From contig NZ_AP027364.1 of the NCBI RefSeq assembly GCF_030295975.1, forward strand, positions 1,302,001 to 1,366,000: a stretch of DNA of 64,000 nucleotides. Direction: 5' to 3'. This document shows, in pieces, positions 1-9,988 of the stretch (positions are counted from its first letter, which is position 1; every line of letters starts with the position of its first letter). A program made the position numbers and the translations under genes. Below the pieces are notes generated by a model. That model was not told the origin of the DNA and made no database searches. It was given only the letters and a program-made list of their open reading frames with translations. The stretch comes from Thalassotalea atypica. Lineage in GTDB: Bacteria; Pseudomonadota; Gammaproteobacteria; Enterobacterales; Alteromonadaceae.

Positions 1-293
1 TCACCACCATTGAAGGTTTATCAGATGATGGCTCCCACCCTGTGCAACAGGCATGGCAAGCGCTCAATGTGCCACAATGCGGTTACTGTCAGTCTGGGCA
101 GATAATGTCGGCGGTGGCCTTACTTGAACATACGCCTAATCCTACTGACAAACAAATAGACACAGCAATGAGCGGAAATATTTGCCGCTGCGGGACATAC
201 ACACGTATTAAAGAGGCAATTCATCTTGCCAGTGAAAGCGTAGCTAAAGGCGTTAATGTTTTTGATCCTAAGGTCGAAGGAGCTGACGTATGA
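1..293 (+). CDS. iorA: Isoquinoline 1-oxidoreductase alpha subunit (IorA-like), 5' partial
   Basis: This is the C-terminal part of a small [2Fe-2S] subunit of a molybdenum hydroxylase of the xanthine dehydrogenase/isoquinoline oxidoreductase family. The reading frame is open from base 3, so the true start lies before the window. The C-terminal all-alpha [2Fe-2S] domain shows both cysteine pairs, in [12 protein letters not shown] and [10 protein letters not shown]. The stop codon overlaps the ATG of the large subunit (ATGA), so the two are translationally coupled. The subunit passes electrons from the molybdopterin centre to an external acceptor. The physiological substrate cannot be read from sequence; many marine homologues act on unidentified aldehydes or N-heterocycles. 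Confidence 0.9.
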   Translation, partial: TTIEGLSDDGSHPVQQAWQALNVPQCGYCQSGQIMSAVALLEHTPNPTDKQIDTAMSGNICRCGTYTRIKEAIHLASESVAKGVNVFDPKVEGADV

Positions 294-2542
294 AAACTAT
301 CGAAAATGTGAGTCGTCGCGGCTTCTTAAAAGGATTAGGGATCGGTAGCACCGCTTTGGTGCTAGGCGTTAATTTTCCAACATTGTCACTGATGCCAAAA
401 GCATTTGCCGGTAAAGCAGCAAGTAAATTTGAACCTAATGTTTATGTCCACATCAATGCTGACAGTACCGTTGGTATTGTTGTCCATCGCTCTGAAATGG
501 GACAAGGGATCCGCACGAGTATTCCGATGATCGTTGCTGATGAACTTGAAGCTGACTGGCAAAAAATAGAGGTTATTCAAGGGCTTGGTGATAAAAAATA
601 CGGCAGTCAAAATACCGATGGCTCACGGTCTGTTCGCAATTTCTATCAACCGTTAAGAGAAGCCGGCGCCTCAGCAAGAACGATGTTAGAACAAGCGGCA
701 GCGCAAAAATGGCAAGTACCTGTGGATGAGTGTGTCGCCAAAAATGGAAAAATTCATCACAAAAATAGTGATAAACAAGCCAGTTTTGGTGAGTTGGTTG
801 CCATCGCGGCAACGTTAACAGTCCCTGATGCAGCGACACTAAAATTAAAAGACAAGTCAGCGTTTAAGTTTATTGGTAAATCAGATGTCGCCTTAGTTGA
901 TGGTCACAAAATAGCGACGGGTGACACCACCTATGGCTTTGATGTCGAGCTACCTGGCATGCGTTATGTCATGATTGAACGCCCGCCGGTGTTGGCAGGA
1001 AAGGTTAAGTCACTTGATGCAAGTGCTTCGAAGAAAATATCAGGCGTCATCGATGTGATTCAACTGGATGATTTAACCGAGCCAGCAGTTTTTAAACCAC
1101 TTGGCGGCATCGCAGTGATAGCGTCTAATACGTGGGCAGCAATGAAGGGACGTGAAGCGCTTAACGTCGTATGGGAGGACGGAGAACATGCAGTATATGA
1201 TTCCGCCGCATACAAAGAAGCCTTAAAAACCAGTTGTGATAATCCGACAAACGTTTTGCGTAATAAGGGTGATGTGGCTGTAGCATTTAAGCAATCGGCA
1301 TCAAGTATAACGGCTGATTATTATGTCCCTGAGCTAACCCATGCTCCTATGGAGCCACCTGCGGCAGCGGCACATGTTCATGATGGTATCGTTGATGTTT
1401 GGGCATGTACACAAACACCTCAATCAGCTCAAAATACGGTAGCTCAAACGTTAGGGGTACCGCCGGAAACCGTCAACGTGAATGTGACATTGCTTGGTGG
1501 CGGCTTTGGTCGAAAATCTAAACCTGATTTTGTCGCTGAAGCCGCTTTAATCTCAAAATTGATTAAAGCGCCTGTGCGTGTGATGTGGTCTCGCGAAGAT
1601 GAAATCAAAAATGGTTACTATCATGCGGTGAGTTTTCAAAAACTTAAAGCGGGGTTCGATCAAAACAACAAGGTGACAGCGTGGCAACACCATGTTGCAC
1701 TTCCTACTATTAGCTCAACCTTTAGCAAAGGAGCCGATGTTATAGGCTTTGAAGGTGACCTAGGTTTGGTTGATATGCCATATCATATTGACCATGTGCG
1801 CTGTGCAGCAGGCAAAGCGCCAGCACATACACGAATTGGTTGGATGCGCTCGGTAACTAATATTAACCAAGCATTTGCTGTGTGTTCATTTGCAGATGAA
1901 ATTGCACATCATAAAGGAGTCGACAGTAAAGCACATTTGCTTGAGTTAATAGGGCCTGATAGAACGATAGACGTTGCTAAAGAACAAGCGAAGTACGGTA
2001 ATTATGGTGAGGGACTAGACAAATTCCCTATCGATACCAAGCGCTTAAAAAATGTCGTTAATCGCGTTGCAGACATGGCGCAGTGGGATAAAAAAAGAGC
2101 CAAAGGCACTGGCTTGGGTATTGCGGTCCACCGCAGTTTTGTTAGTTATGTTGCGTGCGTGGTTGAAGTTCAAACCCAGCCTGATGGGAAAATTAACATC
2201 AGTAACATATGGATGAGTGTTGATTGCGGCACTGCCGTGAATCCTGAGCGTATTCGCTCACAAATGGAAGGGGCTGCAATTTTTGGCATTTCACTGACCT
2301 TCTATGGCGAGTTAACAGCGAAAAACGGTGTCATCCAACAAGGTAATTTTGATGATTATCCTCTAGCTCGAATGACTGATGCGCCGCCAACTCATGTTGA
2401 TATCGTTCAAAGTGATGCGCTCCCAGGCGGCGTAGGTGAGCCTGGTGTACCACCTATAGCGCCCGCCATATGTAATGCTATTTATGCGGCAACGGGGAAC
2501 AGGTATCGTGAACTACCTTTGAGTAAAGTGGGGATTGTGTAG
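290..2542 (+). CDS. iorB: Isoquinoline 1-oxidoreductase beta subunit (IorB-like), molybdopterin-binding
   Basis: This 750-aa catalytic subunit belongs to the xanthine dehydrogenase family (aldehyde oxidase/xanthine dehydrogenase molybdopterin-binding domains). The N-terminus has a twin-arginine signal ([10 protein letters not shown]) followed by a hydrophobic stretch, so the folded enzyme is probably exported with its partner as passenger. Cofactor-contact regions visible include [12 protein letters not shown] in the middle and [14 protein letters not shown] near the C-terminus; that GEPG region supplies the catalytic Glu in the family. It is coupled to the [2Fe-2S] subunit by a 4-nt overlap. 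No third cytochrome subunit follows; a hairpin terminator lies just downstream. The family assignment is firm, the substrate is unknown. Confidence 0.93.
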   Translation: MKTIENVSRRGFLKGLGIGSTALVLGVNFPTLSLMPKAFAGKAASKFEPNVYVHINADSTVGIVVHRSEMGQGIRTSIPMIVADELEADWQKIEVIQGLGDKKYGSQNTDGSRSVRNFYQPLREAGASARTMLEQAAAQKWQVPVDECVAKNGKIHHKNSDKQASFGELVAIAATLTVPDAATLKLKDKSAFKFIGKSDVALVDGHKIATGDTTYGFDVELPGMRYVMIERPPVLAGKVKSLDASASKKISGVIDVIQLDDLTEPAVFKPLGGIAVIASNTWAAMKGREALNVVWEDGEHAVYDSAAYKEALKTSCDNPTNVLRNKGDVAVAFKQSASSITADYYVPELTHAPMEPPAAAAHVHDGIVDVWACTQTPQSAQNTVAQTLGVPPETVNVNVTLLGGGFGRKSKPDFVAEAALISKLIKAPVRVMWSREDEIKNGYYHAVSFQKLKAGFDQNNKVTAWQHHVALPTISSTFSKGADVIGFEGDLGLVDMPYHIDHVRCAAGKAPAHTRIGWMRSVTNINQAFAVCSFADEIAHHKGVDSKAHLLELIGPDRTIDVAKEQAKYGNYGEGLDKFPIDTKRLKNVVNRVADMAQWDKKRAKGTGLGIAVHRSFVSYVACVVEVQTQPDGKINISNIWMSVDCGTAVNPERIRSQMEGAAIFGISLTFYGELTAKNGVIQQGNFDDYPLARMTDAPPTHVDIVQSDALPGGVGEPGVPPIAPAICNAIYAATGNRYRELPLSKVGIV

Positions 2543-2583
2543 CACTTTAGGGCAATGAAACTTTCTTTACTTGATGATTTGTT

Positions 2584-2611
2584 AAAAAGCGGGACATGAG
2601 CTCGCTTTTTT
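2584..2611 (+). terminator. Rho-independent terminator after iorB
   Basis: The arms AAAAAGCG and CGCTTTTT flank an 11-nt loop and are followed by further T. The A-rich left arm lets it also serve the converging minus-strand gene. Confidence 0.75.
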
Positions 2612-2630
2612 ATGACTGAACAAAAATAGC

Positions 2631-3080
2631 CTATTTGATGATAATTTCTCGCATAACATATTCTCCTGTAAGCGTTCTTACTTCAGGATACTTCGCTGAG
2701 ATTTTATTGGCTTTCTTTTGATTTTCTTCGCCCCATTTTTTCATGAATGCCGCATATTTTTTCTTACTTGGCTCCATGTCGGCTGCCTTTTCAAAATAGA
2801 CTATTAAGACCATATTGAACTGACCACTAACTGGGTAGTCACTACCAAAAATTTTCTAATCTTTGATATAACCCAGCTCTTTTTGAATCTTAACCGCTTT
2901 CACCCAGCTTTGACTTAAGCCAGCAAGATAGACGTCGCCCATGTTAGGATCTACTTTAACCGTAGTGACCTGCATCAACTGCGTGCCGATATCATAATCT
3001 TTATAAACCTCTAGTCGCTCTTTAGCTACTACTGAATAACTAAATAAAAGACAGAGTAGTGTAAGTAATCCGTTTTTCAT
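2631..3080 (-). pseudogene. Small secreted protein of unknown function, interrupted by an in-frame amber codon
   Basis: Two minus-strand open segments lie in the same frame: 2859-3080 starts with ATG and a signal peptide (MKNGLLTLLCLLFSYSVVAK), and 2631-2855 continues without frame change after one TAG at 2856-2858. Reading through gives 149 residues, ...GYIKD[TAG]KIFGSDYP..., ending TGEYVMREIIIK. The downstream part keeps good coding character up to a natural stop, so this is one gene with a nonsense mutation and not two genes. The change is one base from Tyr (TAT/TAC), a residue that would fit there. I do not recognise the family; it looks like a short periplasmic protein. Suppression or sequencing error is possible. 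Confidence 0.75.
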
Positions 3081-3282
3081 TTTATTTCTCCGGTTTGTTT
3101 AAAGTTGACTTTGGAATGAATTTTCCAAAAGTCGAATCAAGTAGAGAAAAAGAAAGGAAAAATGCGACCTTGAGAACAACTTGATGGATCTATGCAATAT
3201 AGTTCAGCTGTAAAAACGAGGCTTTTTTTCATTTTTAGAGCTGATAGAATATAGCTATGATTTCTTAAGTAACGTAAATGAA

Positions 3283-3834
3283 ATGGCATCTCTTCAAGAC
3301 CAACTGCTCAAAGCAGGGTTAACCACCAAACAAAAAGCGCGGCAGGCCAATACGGACAGGCGTAAAAAAAATAAACAAAAGCGTAGCGGCGTTGACGTAG
3401 GCGTTTCTTTGCAAGAGCAAATAAAGCAAGACTTGGCAAAGCAACAAGCTGAAAAACAAGCGAAAGATGCTCAACTTGAAGCGCAAAAACAACAGGCCCT
3501 TGTTGAAAAAGAGCAGTACCTAAGGATCTTACAAATCCTTGAGCATCATCAAATCAAAAACGTGAATGGTGAAAACGAGTATAATTATACTTTCGATAAT
3601 AAAGTGAAAAAGCTCTATGTTGACAATGTCACGCAGCAGGCGCTCATTAAAGGGCGATTGGCATTGTGTGGATTGGATCAAACTACTTATATTGTCACCA
3701 GTGAAACTGCGGATAAAATTGCGACCTTGGATGAAAAAGTTGTCTTGTTGAAGAATGACAAAGTGGAAGAACAGTCGATTGATGAAGATGATCCTTACGC
3801 AGAATTCCAAATTCCTGATGATTTGATGTGGTAA
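3283..3834 (+). CDS. DUF2058 family protein (YaiL-like)
   Basis: This 183-aa cytoplasmic protein matches the DUF2058/YaiL family, sometimes labelled nucleoprotein/polynucleotide-associated enzyme. It begins MASLQDQLLKAGL, a family signature. A very basic segment follows at residues 18-35 (RKKNKQKR), then a Lys/Gln/Ala-rich helical, coiled-coil-like segment at about 43-85. The C-terminal domain ends in the acidic DEDDPYAEFQIPDDLMW tail. Length is normal for the family. No biochemical role is established; RNA or nucleic-acid association is inferred from charge. It appears monocistronic. Confidence 0.9.
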   Translation: MASLQDQLLKAGLTTKQKARQANTDRRKKNKQKRSGVDVGVSLQEQIKQDLAKQQAEKQAKDAQLEAQKQQALVEKEQYLRILQILEHHQIKNVNGENEYNYTFDNKVKKLYVDNVTQQALIKGRLALCGLDQTTYIVTSETADKIATLDEKVVLLKNDKVEEQSIDEDDPYAEFQIPDDLMW

Positions 3835-3920
3835 CTTTTATCTCGAGAGCTAAGCACTCACTAGCGGCATTTCATTATTGTGATAGAATGTCGCCTTTTT
3901 TCAGCAATGGCGTATAAAAA

Positions 3921-4289
3921 ATGTTCATTATTCGTTGGCTACTTGGCCGAATTATCCTACTGATTGACTTCATCACTAGCCCGAAAAAACCTCAGCTTAG
4001 CGCAGAGCAAAAGCAAAGCATCGCTGAACAAGTAAGTCACCTTAGCCTGTATCAACTGGCGGCGTGCCCTTTTTGCGTCAAAGTGAGAAGAGCGCTAAAA
4101 CGTCAAGGTATCGAAATGCCTATAGTAGATATTAAAGCTAATCAGGGCGCACCACGTGAAGAGCTACTAAAAGGCGGCGGCAAAGCAAAAGTACCTTGCT
4201 TGCGTATTGATAACGGTAAAGAAGGTGTTACTTGGATGTACGAGTCTAATGACATCATTAATTACCTCAGCACCACTATTCGCTCATAA
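3921..4289 (+). CDS. Glutaredoxin-like protein with N-terminal membrane anchor
   Basis: This 122-aa protein has a hydrophobic N-terminus (residues 1-20) and then a glutaredoxin/GST-N thioredoxin fold from about residue 40. The redox motif is CPFC (C49, C52), followed by the typical cis-Pro segment KVPCLRI and the substrate-side YESNDIINYL. It probably acts as a membrane-tethered dithiol-disulfide exchanger facing the cytoplasm. The partner is not evident. It stands alone, followed by a hairpin terminator and then msrP. Confidence 0.85.
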   Translation: MFIIRWLLGRIILLIDFITSPKKPQLSAEQKQSIAEQVSHLSLYQLAACPFCVKVRRALKRQGIEMPIVDIKANQGAPREELLKGGGKAKVPCLRIDNGKEGVTWMYESNDIINYLSTTIRS

Positions 4290-4325
4290 GTTATACAACT
4301 TAACTTTCAATAGCGTGGGAAAACT

Positions 4326-4349
4326 GCGTACTTTTTAGTACGCTATTTT
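4326..4349 (+). terminator. Rho-independent terminator after glutaredoxin-like gene
   Basis: Perfect 7-bp stem GCGTACT/AGTACGC with a TTTT loop, followed by TATTTTC. A competing pairing of TAGCGT upstream with ACGCTA is also possible. Confidence 0.65.
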
Positions 4350-4494
4350 CTATCCTTCTTGTTTACTATTTAGTTCATTTACTCTGCTCCTGCCAATAAT
4401 TAGATTTTATTCCTCAACCGTAATTTAATTTTGAAAGATAATTCAGCATGTTCTGCTCTTATTACTTAATAGTTCATAGGTCAGGATTTACGTT

Positions 4495-5502
4495 GTGCTA
4501 ATCAAAACACCAAAGCGTTATGCAATATCAGAAAACGAAGTAACATCAGAAAATATTTACCGGGAAAGACGTCAGTTACTAAAAGGAATGGGCTTTATAG
4601 GTGCAAGTGCACTTATCGCTGGCACGAGCAATAAAGCTCATGCCATCGATTTTTTTGGCTCAGACGACAAGCCGAGCTTTAAGCAAAATACATTAACTTA
4701 TCAAAAAGATGATTCGAATAACCAAACATTAACCCCTGAGGCTAAAGTTACCTCCCACAATAATTTCTATGAATTCGGTACTGGCAAATCTGATCCTGTA
4801 AAAAATGCGCAGGCATTTAAGGTGGACCCATGGCAATTAAAGGTTGATGGCTTAGTTGATAATCCCGTTACGCTTGATTATGACGACTTAACCAAATTGT
4901 TTGCGCTTGAAGAGCGTATCTATCGTCTGCGTTGTGTTGAAGCATGGTCAATGGTGGTGCCGTGGATAGGTTTTAGCCTAGCTGAGTTGATTAAAAAAGC
5001 GCAACCGAACAGCAATGCCAAGTTTGTGGCATTTGAAACATTGTACGATCCTGAGCAAATGCCGGGACAAAGCAGTCGATTTATTGGCGGTGGGATTCAT
5101 TATCCTTATGTTGAAGGATTACGGTTAGACGAAGCACTGAATCCCCTATCGCTAATGAGTGTTGGTTTGTATGGTAAAACACTGCCACCGCAAAACGGCG
5201 CACCTATCAGGCTAATCGTACCGTGGAAATACGGCTTCAAAAGTATAAAATCCGTTGTTCGAATTACCCTCACCGATAAGCAGCCGCCGACAACGTGGAG
5301 CCAGCTTGCTGCTAGTGAGTACGGCTTTTATGCCAACGTAAACCCGAATGTTTCTCATCCCAGGTGGAGCCAAGCGAGCGAACGTAGAATAACCGGTGGA
5401 GGCCTATTCGCTAGAAACCGCATTGAAACCCAAATGTTTAATGGTTATGGCGAAGAAGTAGCGCACTTATACAAGGGCATGAACTTAAGTAAATACTACT
5501 AA
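4495..5502 (+). CDS. msrP: Protein-methionine-sulfoxide reductase catalytic subunit MsrP (YedY)
   Basis: This is the periplasmic molybdopterin enzyme that repairs oxidised methionines in envelope proteins. It has 335 aa, the same size as E. coli MsrP. A Tat signal ([12 protein letters not shown], residues 23-34, then a hydrophobic run) ends near AHA at 48-50. The molybdenum-ligating cysteine is C147 in RLRCVEAW. Family blocks [14 protein letters not shown] and [11 protein letters not shown] are present. The start is GTG at 4495; no better in-frame start precedes the Tat signal. The haem partner msrQ follows after 41 nt, so the two form an operon. Confidence 0.95.
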   Translation: MLIKTPKRYAISENEVTSENIYRERRQLLKGMGFIGASALIAGTSNKAHAIDFFGSDDKPSFKQNTLTYQKDDSNNQTLTPEAKVTSHNNFYEFGTGKSDPVKNAQAFKVDPWQLKVDGLVDNPVTLDYDDLTKLFALEERIYRLRCVEAWSMVVPWIGFSLAELIKKAQPNSNAKFVAFETLYDPEQMPGQSSRFIGGGIHYPYVEGLRLDEALNPLSLMSVGLYGKTLPPQNGAPIRLIVPWKYGFKSIKSVVRITLTDKQPPTTWSQLAASEYGFYANVNPNVSHPRWSQASERRITGGGLFARNRIETQMFNGYGEEVAHLYKGMNLSKYY

Positions 5503-5543
5503 ATACGCCATATTTACTTATTGATTTGAGGGATATTTGTTAG

Positions 5544-6155
5544 ATGTTAAAATTTCTTCCTTTGTTTTGGCTTAAGGTCATTATTCATCTTAGCGCTGCA
5601 CTGCCTATTCTCTACTTATATTATGGTGCCTTTAGCGACACCATTGGCGCTGATCCGGTTGAGACTGTTATACACTTTACTGGGATTGGCGCCTTTAATT
5701 TATTGATTATCACTTTACTTATTTCGCCAGTAGCAAAGCAATTTAAATGGCCTAATTTGCTCAAAAGTCGTCGGCTGTTAGGCTTATATGCAGCGACTTA
5801 TGCGCTTTTTCATCTGCTCAATTTCGTTGCATTTGAGTTGCAATTTGATATCGCGTTGCTGGGGAGTGAAATAATTAAAAGACCATACATTACCGTAGGC
5901 ATGGCTGCATTTGTGATCATGGCGTTACTTAGCGTGACCTCGTTGAGCTACTACAAAAAGAGGCTGGGGCCGTCATGGCAAAAACTACATAACTATACTT
6001 ATATCATGGCATGTCTTGTTGGTGTCCATTTTTATTGGTCGGTGAAGTCGGAAATTATAGAACCGTCCATTTATCTCGCTATTGTCATTGCGCTTTTAAG
6101 CATTCGTGGCAAGCGTATAAAACAATGGTTATTGCCTAAAAAAAATAACCGCTAA
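5544..6155 (+). CDS. msrQ: Protein-methionine-sulfoxide reductase haem-binding subunit MsrQ (YedZ)
   Basis: This 203-aa inner-membrane b-type cytochrome feeds electrons from the quinone pool to MsrP. About six hydrophobic helices are visible. Histidines in the helices, in ALFHLLNFV, KLHNYTYIMA and VGVHFYWSV, are the expected haem ligands of the ferric-reductase-like domain. The loop RRLLGLYAATYAL is typical of the family. It lies directly downstream of msrP. Confidence 0.93.
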   Translation: MLKFLPLFWLKVIIHLSAALPILYLYYGAFSDTIGADPVETVIHFTGIGAFNLLIITLLISPVAKQFKWPNLLKSRRLLGLYAATYALFHLLNFVAFELQFDIALLGSEIIKRPYITVGMAAFVIMALLSVTSLSYYKKRLGPSWQKLHNYTYIMACLVGVHFYWSVKSEIIEPSIYLAIVIALLSIRGKRIKQWLLPKKNNR

Positions 6156-6347
6156 TCGCATTTATTTGACATCTTGACGCAAACCGCAGTGGAAAATGTG
6201 ATTGTAACTTGTTGTTACGCTTTTTTTTTAATATGTTAGCAGGTTAGCGCTAAATGAACTTTTATTTAACGCTGCATCAATAATTATAAACAATGCGCAA
6301 TCAAATGCTGTGAACTTGATTTCACGCGCCTAAACAGGAAACACACC

Positions 6348-7730
6348 ATGAGTAAAATTGTTCCATCAATTGTGATGGTGGCAGTCTCTATTGCTTTATC
6401 TGGATGTATGCAATCAGAAAAGCAGGATGCCAAAGTCACTATCAACAAAAATCCTTACCCAAGTACTTATAAAGCACTTCCTCAAACGAAAACGCTTATT
6501 CAAAATGCGACTGTATTAACAGGTACAGGTGAGCGCATTAATGGCGCAGACGTGCTTTTTGTTGATGGCAAAATCGTACAAGTAGGTCAAGGGTTAGCCT
6601 CAGATGGTGCAACGATTATCGATGGTAAAGATAAATGGGTGACTCCAGGTATTATTGATGTTCATTCACATTTAGGTGTTTACCCGAGTCCGTCGGTTGA
6701 ATCACATTCTGACGGTAATGAAATGACTTCGCCAAATACCTCAGAAGTGTGGGCAGAGCACAGTGTGTGGCCACAAGATCCTGGTTTTCAAGCAGCTCGT
6801 GCGGGCGGTATTACCACGATGCAAATTTTACCAGGCTCAGCTAACTTATTTGGTGGACGCGGCGTTACTTTACGCAACGTGCCTAGCCACACCATGCAAG
6901 GCATGAAATTCCCAGAAGCACCTTACGGACTGAAAATGGCCTGTGGTGAAAACCCGAAGCGTGTTTATGGCTCTCGTAAACAAGCACCTGGCACGCGTAT
7001 GGGTAACATGGCGGGTTACCGCATGGCCTTTGCTGAAGCGGCTGAGTACAAACGTGCTTGGGAAAAATACGATGCAGATTATGCAGCAGGCAAAAATCCA
7101 GAAGCGCCAGTACGTGATATCGAACTTGATACCTTAAAAGGCGTATTAGATGGCGATATCTTAATACACAATCATTGCTACAAAGCAGAAGAAATGGCAA
7201 TGATGATTGACCTAAGTAAAGAATTTAACTATCACGCAGGGACATTCCATCATGCCATCGAAGCTTATAAGATTGCTGATTTACTAGGCGAAAATGGAAA
7301 TTGTGCGGCGATGTGGCCAGATTGGTGGGGCTTTAAAATGGAAGCCTACGATATGGTTAAAGAAAATGTGGCTATTGTTAATGCTGTGAAAAACTCGTGT
7401 GCTGTTGTGCACTCTGATTCATCGACGACGATTCAACGCTTGAACCAAGAAGCGGGTAAAATCATGTTTGACGCGAACGATAACGGTTTTGAGTTAACTG
7501 AAGCGGACGCCATTCGTTGGATCACCTTAAATGCGGCAAAATCATTAGGTATTAATGATAAAACCGGTAGCTTAGAAGCCGGTAAAAACGCGGATGTTGT
7601 GGTGTGGAATCAAAACCCATTCAGCGTTTATGCGCAAGCAGAGCAAGTATTTGTTGATGGTGCGAAAGTTTATGATCGCCATGATAAAAAATACCAAGCT
7701 AAAAGCGACTTCATGTTAGGACAGGAATAA
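6348..7730 (+). CDS. Amidohydrolase family lipoprotein, metal ligands present
   Basis: This 460-aa metal-dependent hydrolase has an imidazolonepropionase/dihydroorotase-like fold. It has a lipoprotein signal with lipobox LSGC (C20). The composite beta domain (about 45-100) leads into the metal motif IDVHSHLG (H106, H108). Further likely ligands are the histidines in ILIHNHCY and TFHHAIEAYK and the Asp in VVHSDSS. The C-terminal part has the usual GSLEAGKNADVVVWNQNPF closing motif. It lies 10 nt upstream of a second amidohydrolase and is co-transcribed with it. Substrate unknown; an exported cyclic amide or dipeptide hydrolase is plausible. Confidence 0.88.
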   Translation: MSKIVPSIVMVAVSIALSGCMQSEKQDAKVTINKNPYPSTYKALPQTKTLIQNATVLTGTGERINGADVLFVDGKIVQVGQGLASDGATIIDGKDKWVTPGIIDVHSHLGVYPSPSVESHSDGNEMTSPNTSEVWAEHSVWPQDPGFQAARAGGITTMQILPGSANLFGGRGVTLRNVPSHTMQGMKFPEAPYGLKMACGENPKRVYGSRKQAPGTRMGNMAGYRMAFAEAAEYKRAWEKYDADYAAGKNPEAPVRDIELDTLKGVLDGDILIHNHCYKAEEMAMMIDLSKEFNYHAGTFHHAIEAYKIADLLGENGNCAAMWPDWWGFKMEAYDMVKENVAIVNAVKNSCAVVHSDSSTTIQRLNQEAGKIMFDANDNGFELTEADAIRWITLNAAKSLGINDKTGSLEAGKNADVVVWNQNPFSVYAQAEQVFVDGAKVYDRHDKKYQAKSDFMLGQE

Positions 7731-7740
7731 GGGAACCACG

Positions 7741-8985
7741 ATGAAATTATTTAGATATTCTTTAGTTGCCTTAGGTTTAGCAAGTGCGACTTGCGCCAAT
7801 GCAGCAAGCATTGCAATCACAAACGCCAAAATCCACACCGTGACCGAGCAGGGCGTATTAGAAAACGCAACGCTCGTGATTGAAAACGGCAAAATTTCAG
7901 CGATAAACCCTGATACGATCAATGCTGATGAAACGATCGATGCGCAAGGTAAAATTTTAACTCCTGGGCTAATTAACTCGTTAAACTCTTTAGGTTTAGT
8001 TGAAGTGGGCGCGGTATCAAGAACACGTGATGCGAGAGAGAAAAAAGCAGACATGACATTTGATGCCAGCTTAGCGTTTAATCCAAAATCAACGGTTATT
8101 CCTTATTCGCGTAAAGGTGGCATTACCACTGATATCGTATCGCCAAGCGGCGGTGAAAGCATGTTTAAAGGGCAAACGTTTGTTGTTAACTTGTCGGGCG
8201 AGTTTGACAGTGTTGAAAAAACGCAACAGGGCTTAGTGATTGAACTAGGCTCTAAATCTAAAGGCTCACGTGCGACTGATTTGCAGAAACTGACCTATAA
8301 GCTTGAAGATGCAGAAAAAGCGTTAGAAAAAGCGAAAGCCAAAAAGAAAGACGATAAAAAAGAGCCGAAAGAGTTAAAGCGTGATGAGAAAATCATCAAT
8401 GCTGTTTTAGCTGGCGAGAAACAATTAATTGCCCATGTAGACCGCGCGACTGATATCTTAGCTTTGCTGAAATTAAAAGAGCGATTTCAGCTGAATTTAG
8501 TGTTGGTTGGCGCAGCAGACGCGGTTGTGGTTGCAGAGCAAGTTGCAGCTGCTAATGTTCCTGTTGTGTTCAGTGCAACAAGTAACTTACCTGAGAGTTT
8601 CGACTCATTACATGCGTCACTTGAAAACGCAGCTACGTTAAATAAGGCTGGTGTAAAAGTAGTGTTAACGGTTAATGGCGAAACGCATAACATGTATCAA
8701 CTGCGCTTTAATGCTGGTATTGCTGTCGCTAACGGGATGCCATATGAACAAGCACTGGCTGCTGTGACTTCAAATGTAGCGGAAGTCTTTGACCTTAACG
8801 CAGGGCAAATTGCGGTTGGTAAGGACGCTGACATCGTGCTTTGGAGTGCAGATCCTTTTGAGCTTAGTTCAAAAGTAGAGAAAATTTGGATTGACGGTAA
8901 AGAGTACGACACTCGTAGTCGTCAAGATGAATTACGTGATCGTTATATGGCAGAAACTGATATGCCAAGAGCATACGTTAAATAG
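7741..8985 (+). CDS. Amidohydrolase-like protein lacking the HxH metal site
   Basis: This 414-aa secreted protein (signal peptide about 1-22, ending ANAAS) keeps the amidohydrolase architecture: a beta domain, TPGLI at 74-78, a TIM-barrel-like middle and the GQIAVGKDADIVLWSADPF closing motif. The usual HxH after PGLID is replaced by L81-N82-S83 (TPGLINSLNSLGL), and the later His ligands are mostly absent. A Lys/Glu-rich insertion sits at about 185-220 (EKAKAKKKDDKKEPKELKR). It is probably a non-catalytic partner of the upstream amidohydrolase, 10 nt away; a different chemistry cannot be excluded. Confidence 0.83.
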   Translation: MKLFRYSLVALGLASATCANAASIAITNAKIHTVTEQGVLENATLVIENGKISAINPDTINADETIDAQGKILTPGLINSLNSLGLVEVGAVSRTRDAREKKADMTFDASLAFNPKSTVIPYSRKGGITTDIVSPSGGESMFKGQTFVVNLSGEFDSVEKTQQGLVIELGSKSKGSRATDLQKLTYKLEDAEKALEKAKAKKKDDKKEPKELKRDEKIINAVLAGEKQLIAHVDRATDILALLKLKERFQLNLVLVGAADAVVVAEQVAAANVPVVFSATSNLPESFDSLHASLENAATLNKAGVKVVLTVNGETHNMYQLRFNAGIAVANGMPYEQALAAVTSNVAEVFDLNAGQIAVGKDADIVLWSADPFELSSKVEKIWIDGKEYDTRSRQDELRDRYMAETDMPRAYVK

Positions 8986-9034
8986 GACAGGTTAAGTAAG
9001 TTAATTCATACTTAAACTTTTGGTCCAACAAAAT

Positions 9035-9069
9035 AAAACCACTTTGACTTATTCTCGAAGTGGTTTTTT
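9035..9069. terminator. Bidirectional terminator between amidohydrolase pair and lactonase-like gene
   Basis: Perfect 10-bp stem AAAACCACTT/AAGTGGTTTT with T-tracts on both strands; the genes on either side converge here. Confidence 0.85.
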
Positions 9070-9099
9070 ACATTCAATGAGATAAAAACTAAATAACTG

Positions 9100-9966
9100 T
9101 TATAGCGGCAACTGATACCAGTTTTTTGCTGTTTGGTAGCACACGTCGTCTAGCGCTTCATTGCTTAAATTTATTTGTTGGGTGTAACCTTGCCACAACG
9201 ATTGATAGCTTTGGTTAAATAAGGTTAATGGAAAGTTTCCCGCCAGCATTGTCCGCTTAGTGCCAAAGTGCTTAATTACTTGATTCACACTAGCGCTGAC
9301 CCAATTAAAATCATATTGCCTGTCGGTCATCTCCCAGCCTGAGCACTTAATGGCGAGATGATCAAATTGCGCCAATTGTTCTATGTGATGACGCCAAGTA
9401 TGCCATGCATCGATATCGCGTATTTTAGGAGGAAACCCTGCGTGATTAACCACCATTCTTGGCGTATAAATTTCGGTGCAGAAATTAACAATATGATGTA
9501 GCGTGTTGAGATCGTTTAATGAGACATGTAGCTCAAACAGCCAGTCTAATTCTTTAAGCACTTCTAAATTACGAATCACTTGATGATGTTTTAGTAACCT
9601 ATCAGCTTGAGCATCCAAAATATAACGACAGCCAACCACACTTTTGTATTGTGACAATTTGCTCAGTTGATGATCAAACTCTTTCGTCGCCAAGGTAATA
9701 TCAATAAAAGCAATACAGCGAAACGGCAGCGAGCAGTGTGATTCTAACCATTGTATTTCACGCCAAGGTTGTTGATTATCAAAGCCAGCTTCTATATGCA
9801 CAAACCCTGCTAAATTGAGTGGCTTAGAAAGTACTATATCTTTTTCATCAAAGCTTTTGTTTATCACGTTTTTATCTGGCCACAAGGGTTCATTACATGG
9901 CTTTAGCCAATCGTAATTACCTTTAGACAAGTTGAACAGGTGGATGTGAGGATCGATAATGTTCAC
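9100..9966 (-). CDS. Amidohydrolase family protein (L-fuconolactonase-like)
   Basis: This is a cytoplasmic TIM-barrel amidohydrolase of the amidohydrolase-2/COG3618 family. The N-terminal IIDPHIHLF gives the HxH metal pair and is followed by YDWLKP, typical of lactonases such as L-fuconolactone and L-rhamnono-lactone hydrolases. Other family blocks are VVNHAGFPP and MLAGNFPLTLF. I chose GTG at 9966 (288 aa), with GAGAGG six bases upstream; an ATG at 10011 would add 15 residues and overlap the SDR gene by 23 nt without a clear ribosome site. Together with the upstream SDR it suggests a sugar oxidation step (dehydrogenase then lactonase), which is inference. Confidence 0.82.
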   Translation of the reverse strand: MNIIDPHIHLFNLSKGNYDWLKPCNEPLWPDKNVINKSFDEKDIVLSKPLNLAGFVHIEAGFDNQQPWREIQWLESHCSLPFRCIAFIDITLATKEFDHQLSKLSQYKSVVGCRYILDAQADRLLKHHQVIRNLEVLKELDWLFELHVSLNDLNTLHHIVNFCTEIYTPRMVVNHAGFPPKIRDIDAWHTWRHHIEQLAQFDHLAIKCSGWEMTDRQYDFNWVSASVNQVIKHFGTKRTMLAGNFPLTLFNQSYQSLWQGYTQQINLSNEALDDVCYQTAKNWYQLPL

Positions 9967-9988
9967 TGTAAACCTCTCAATGTGATGA

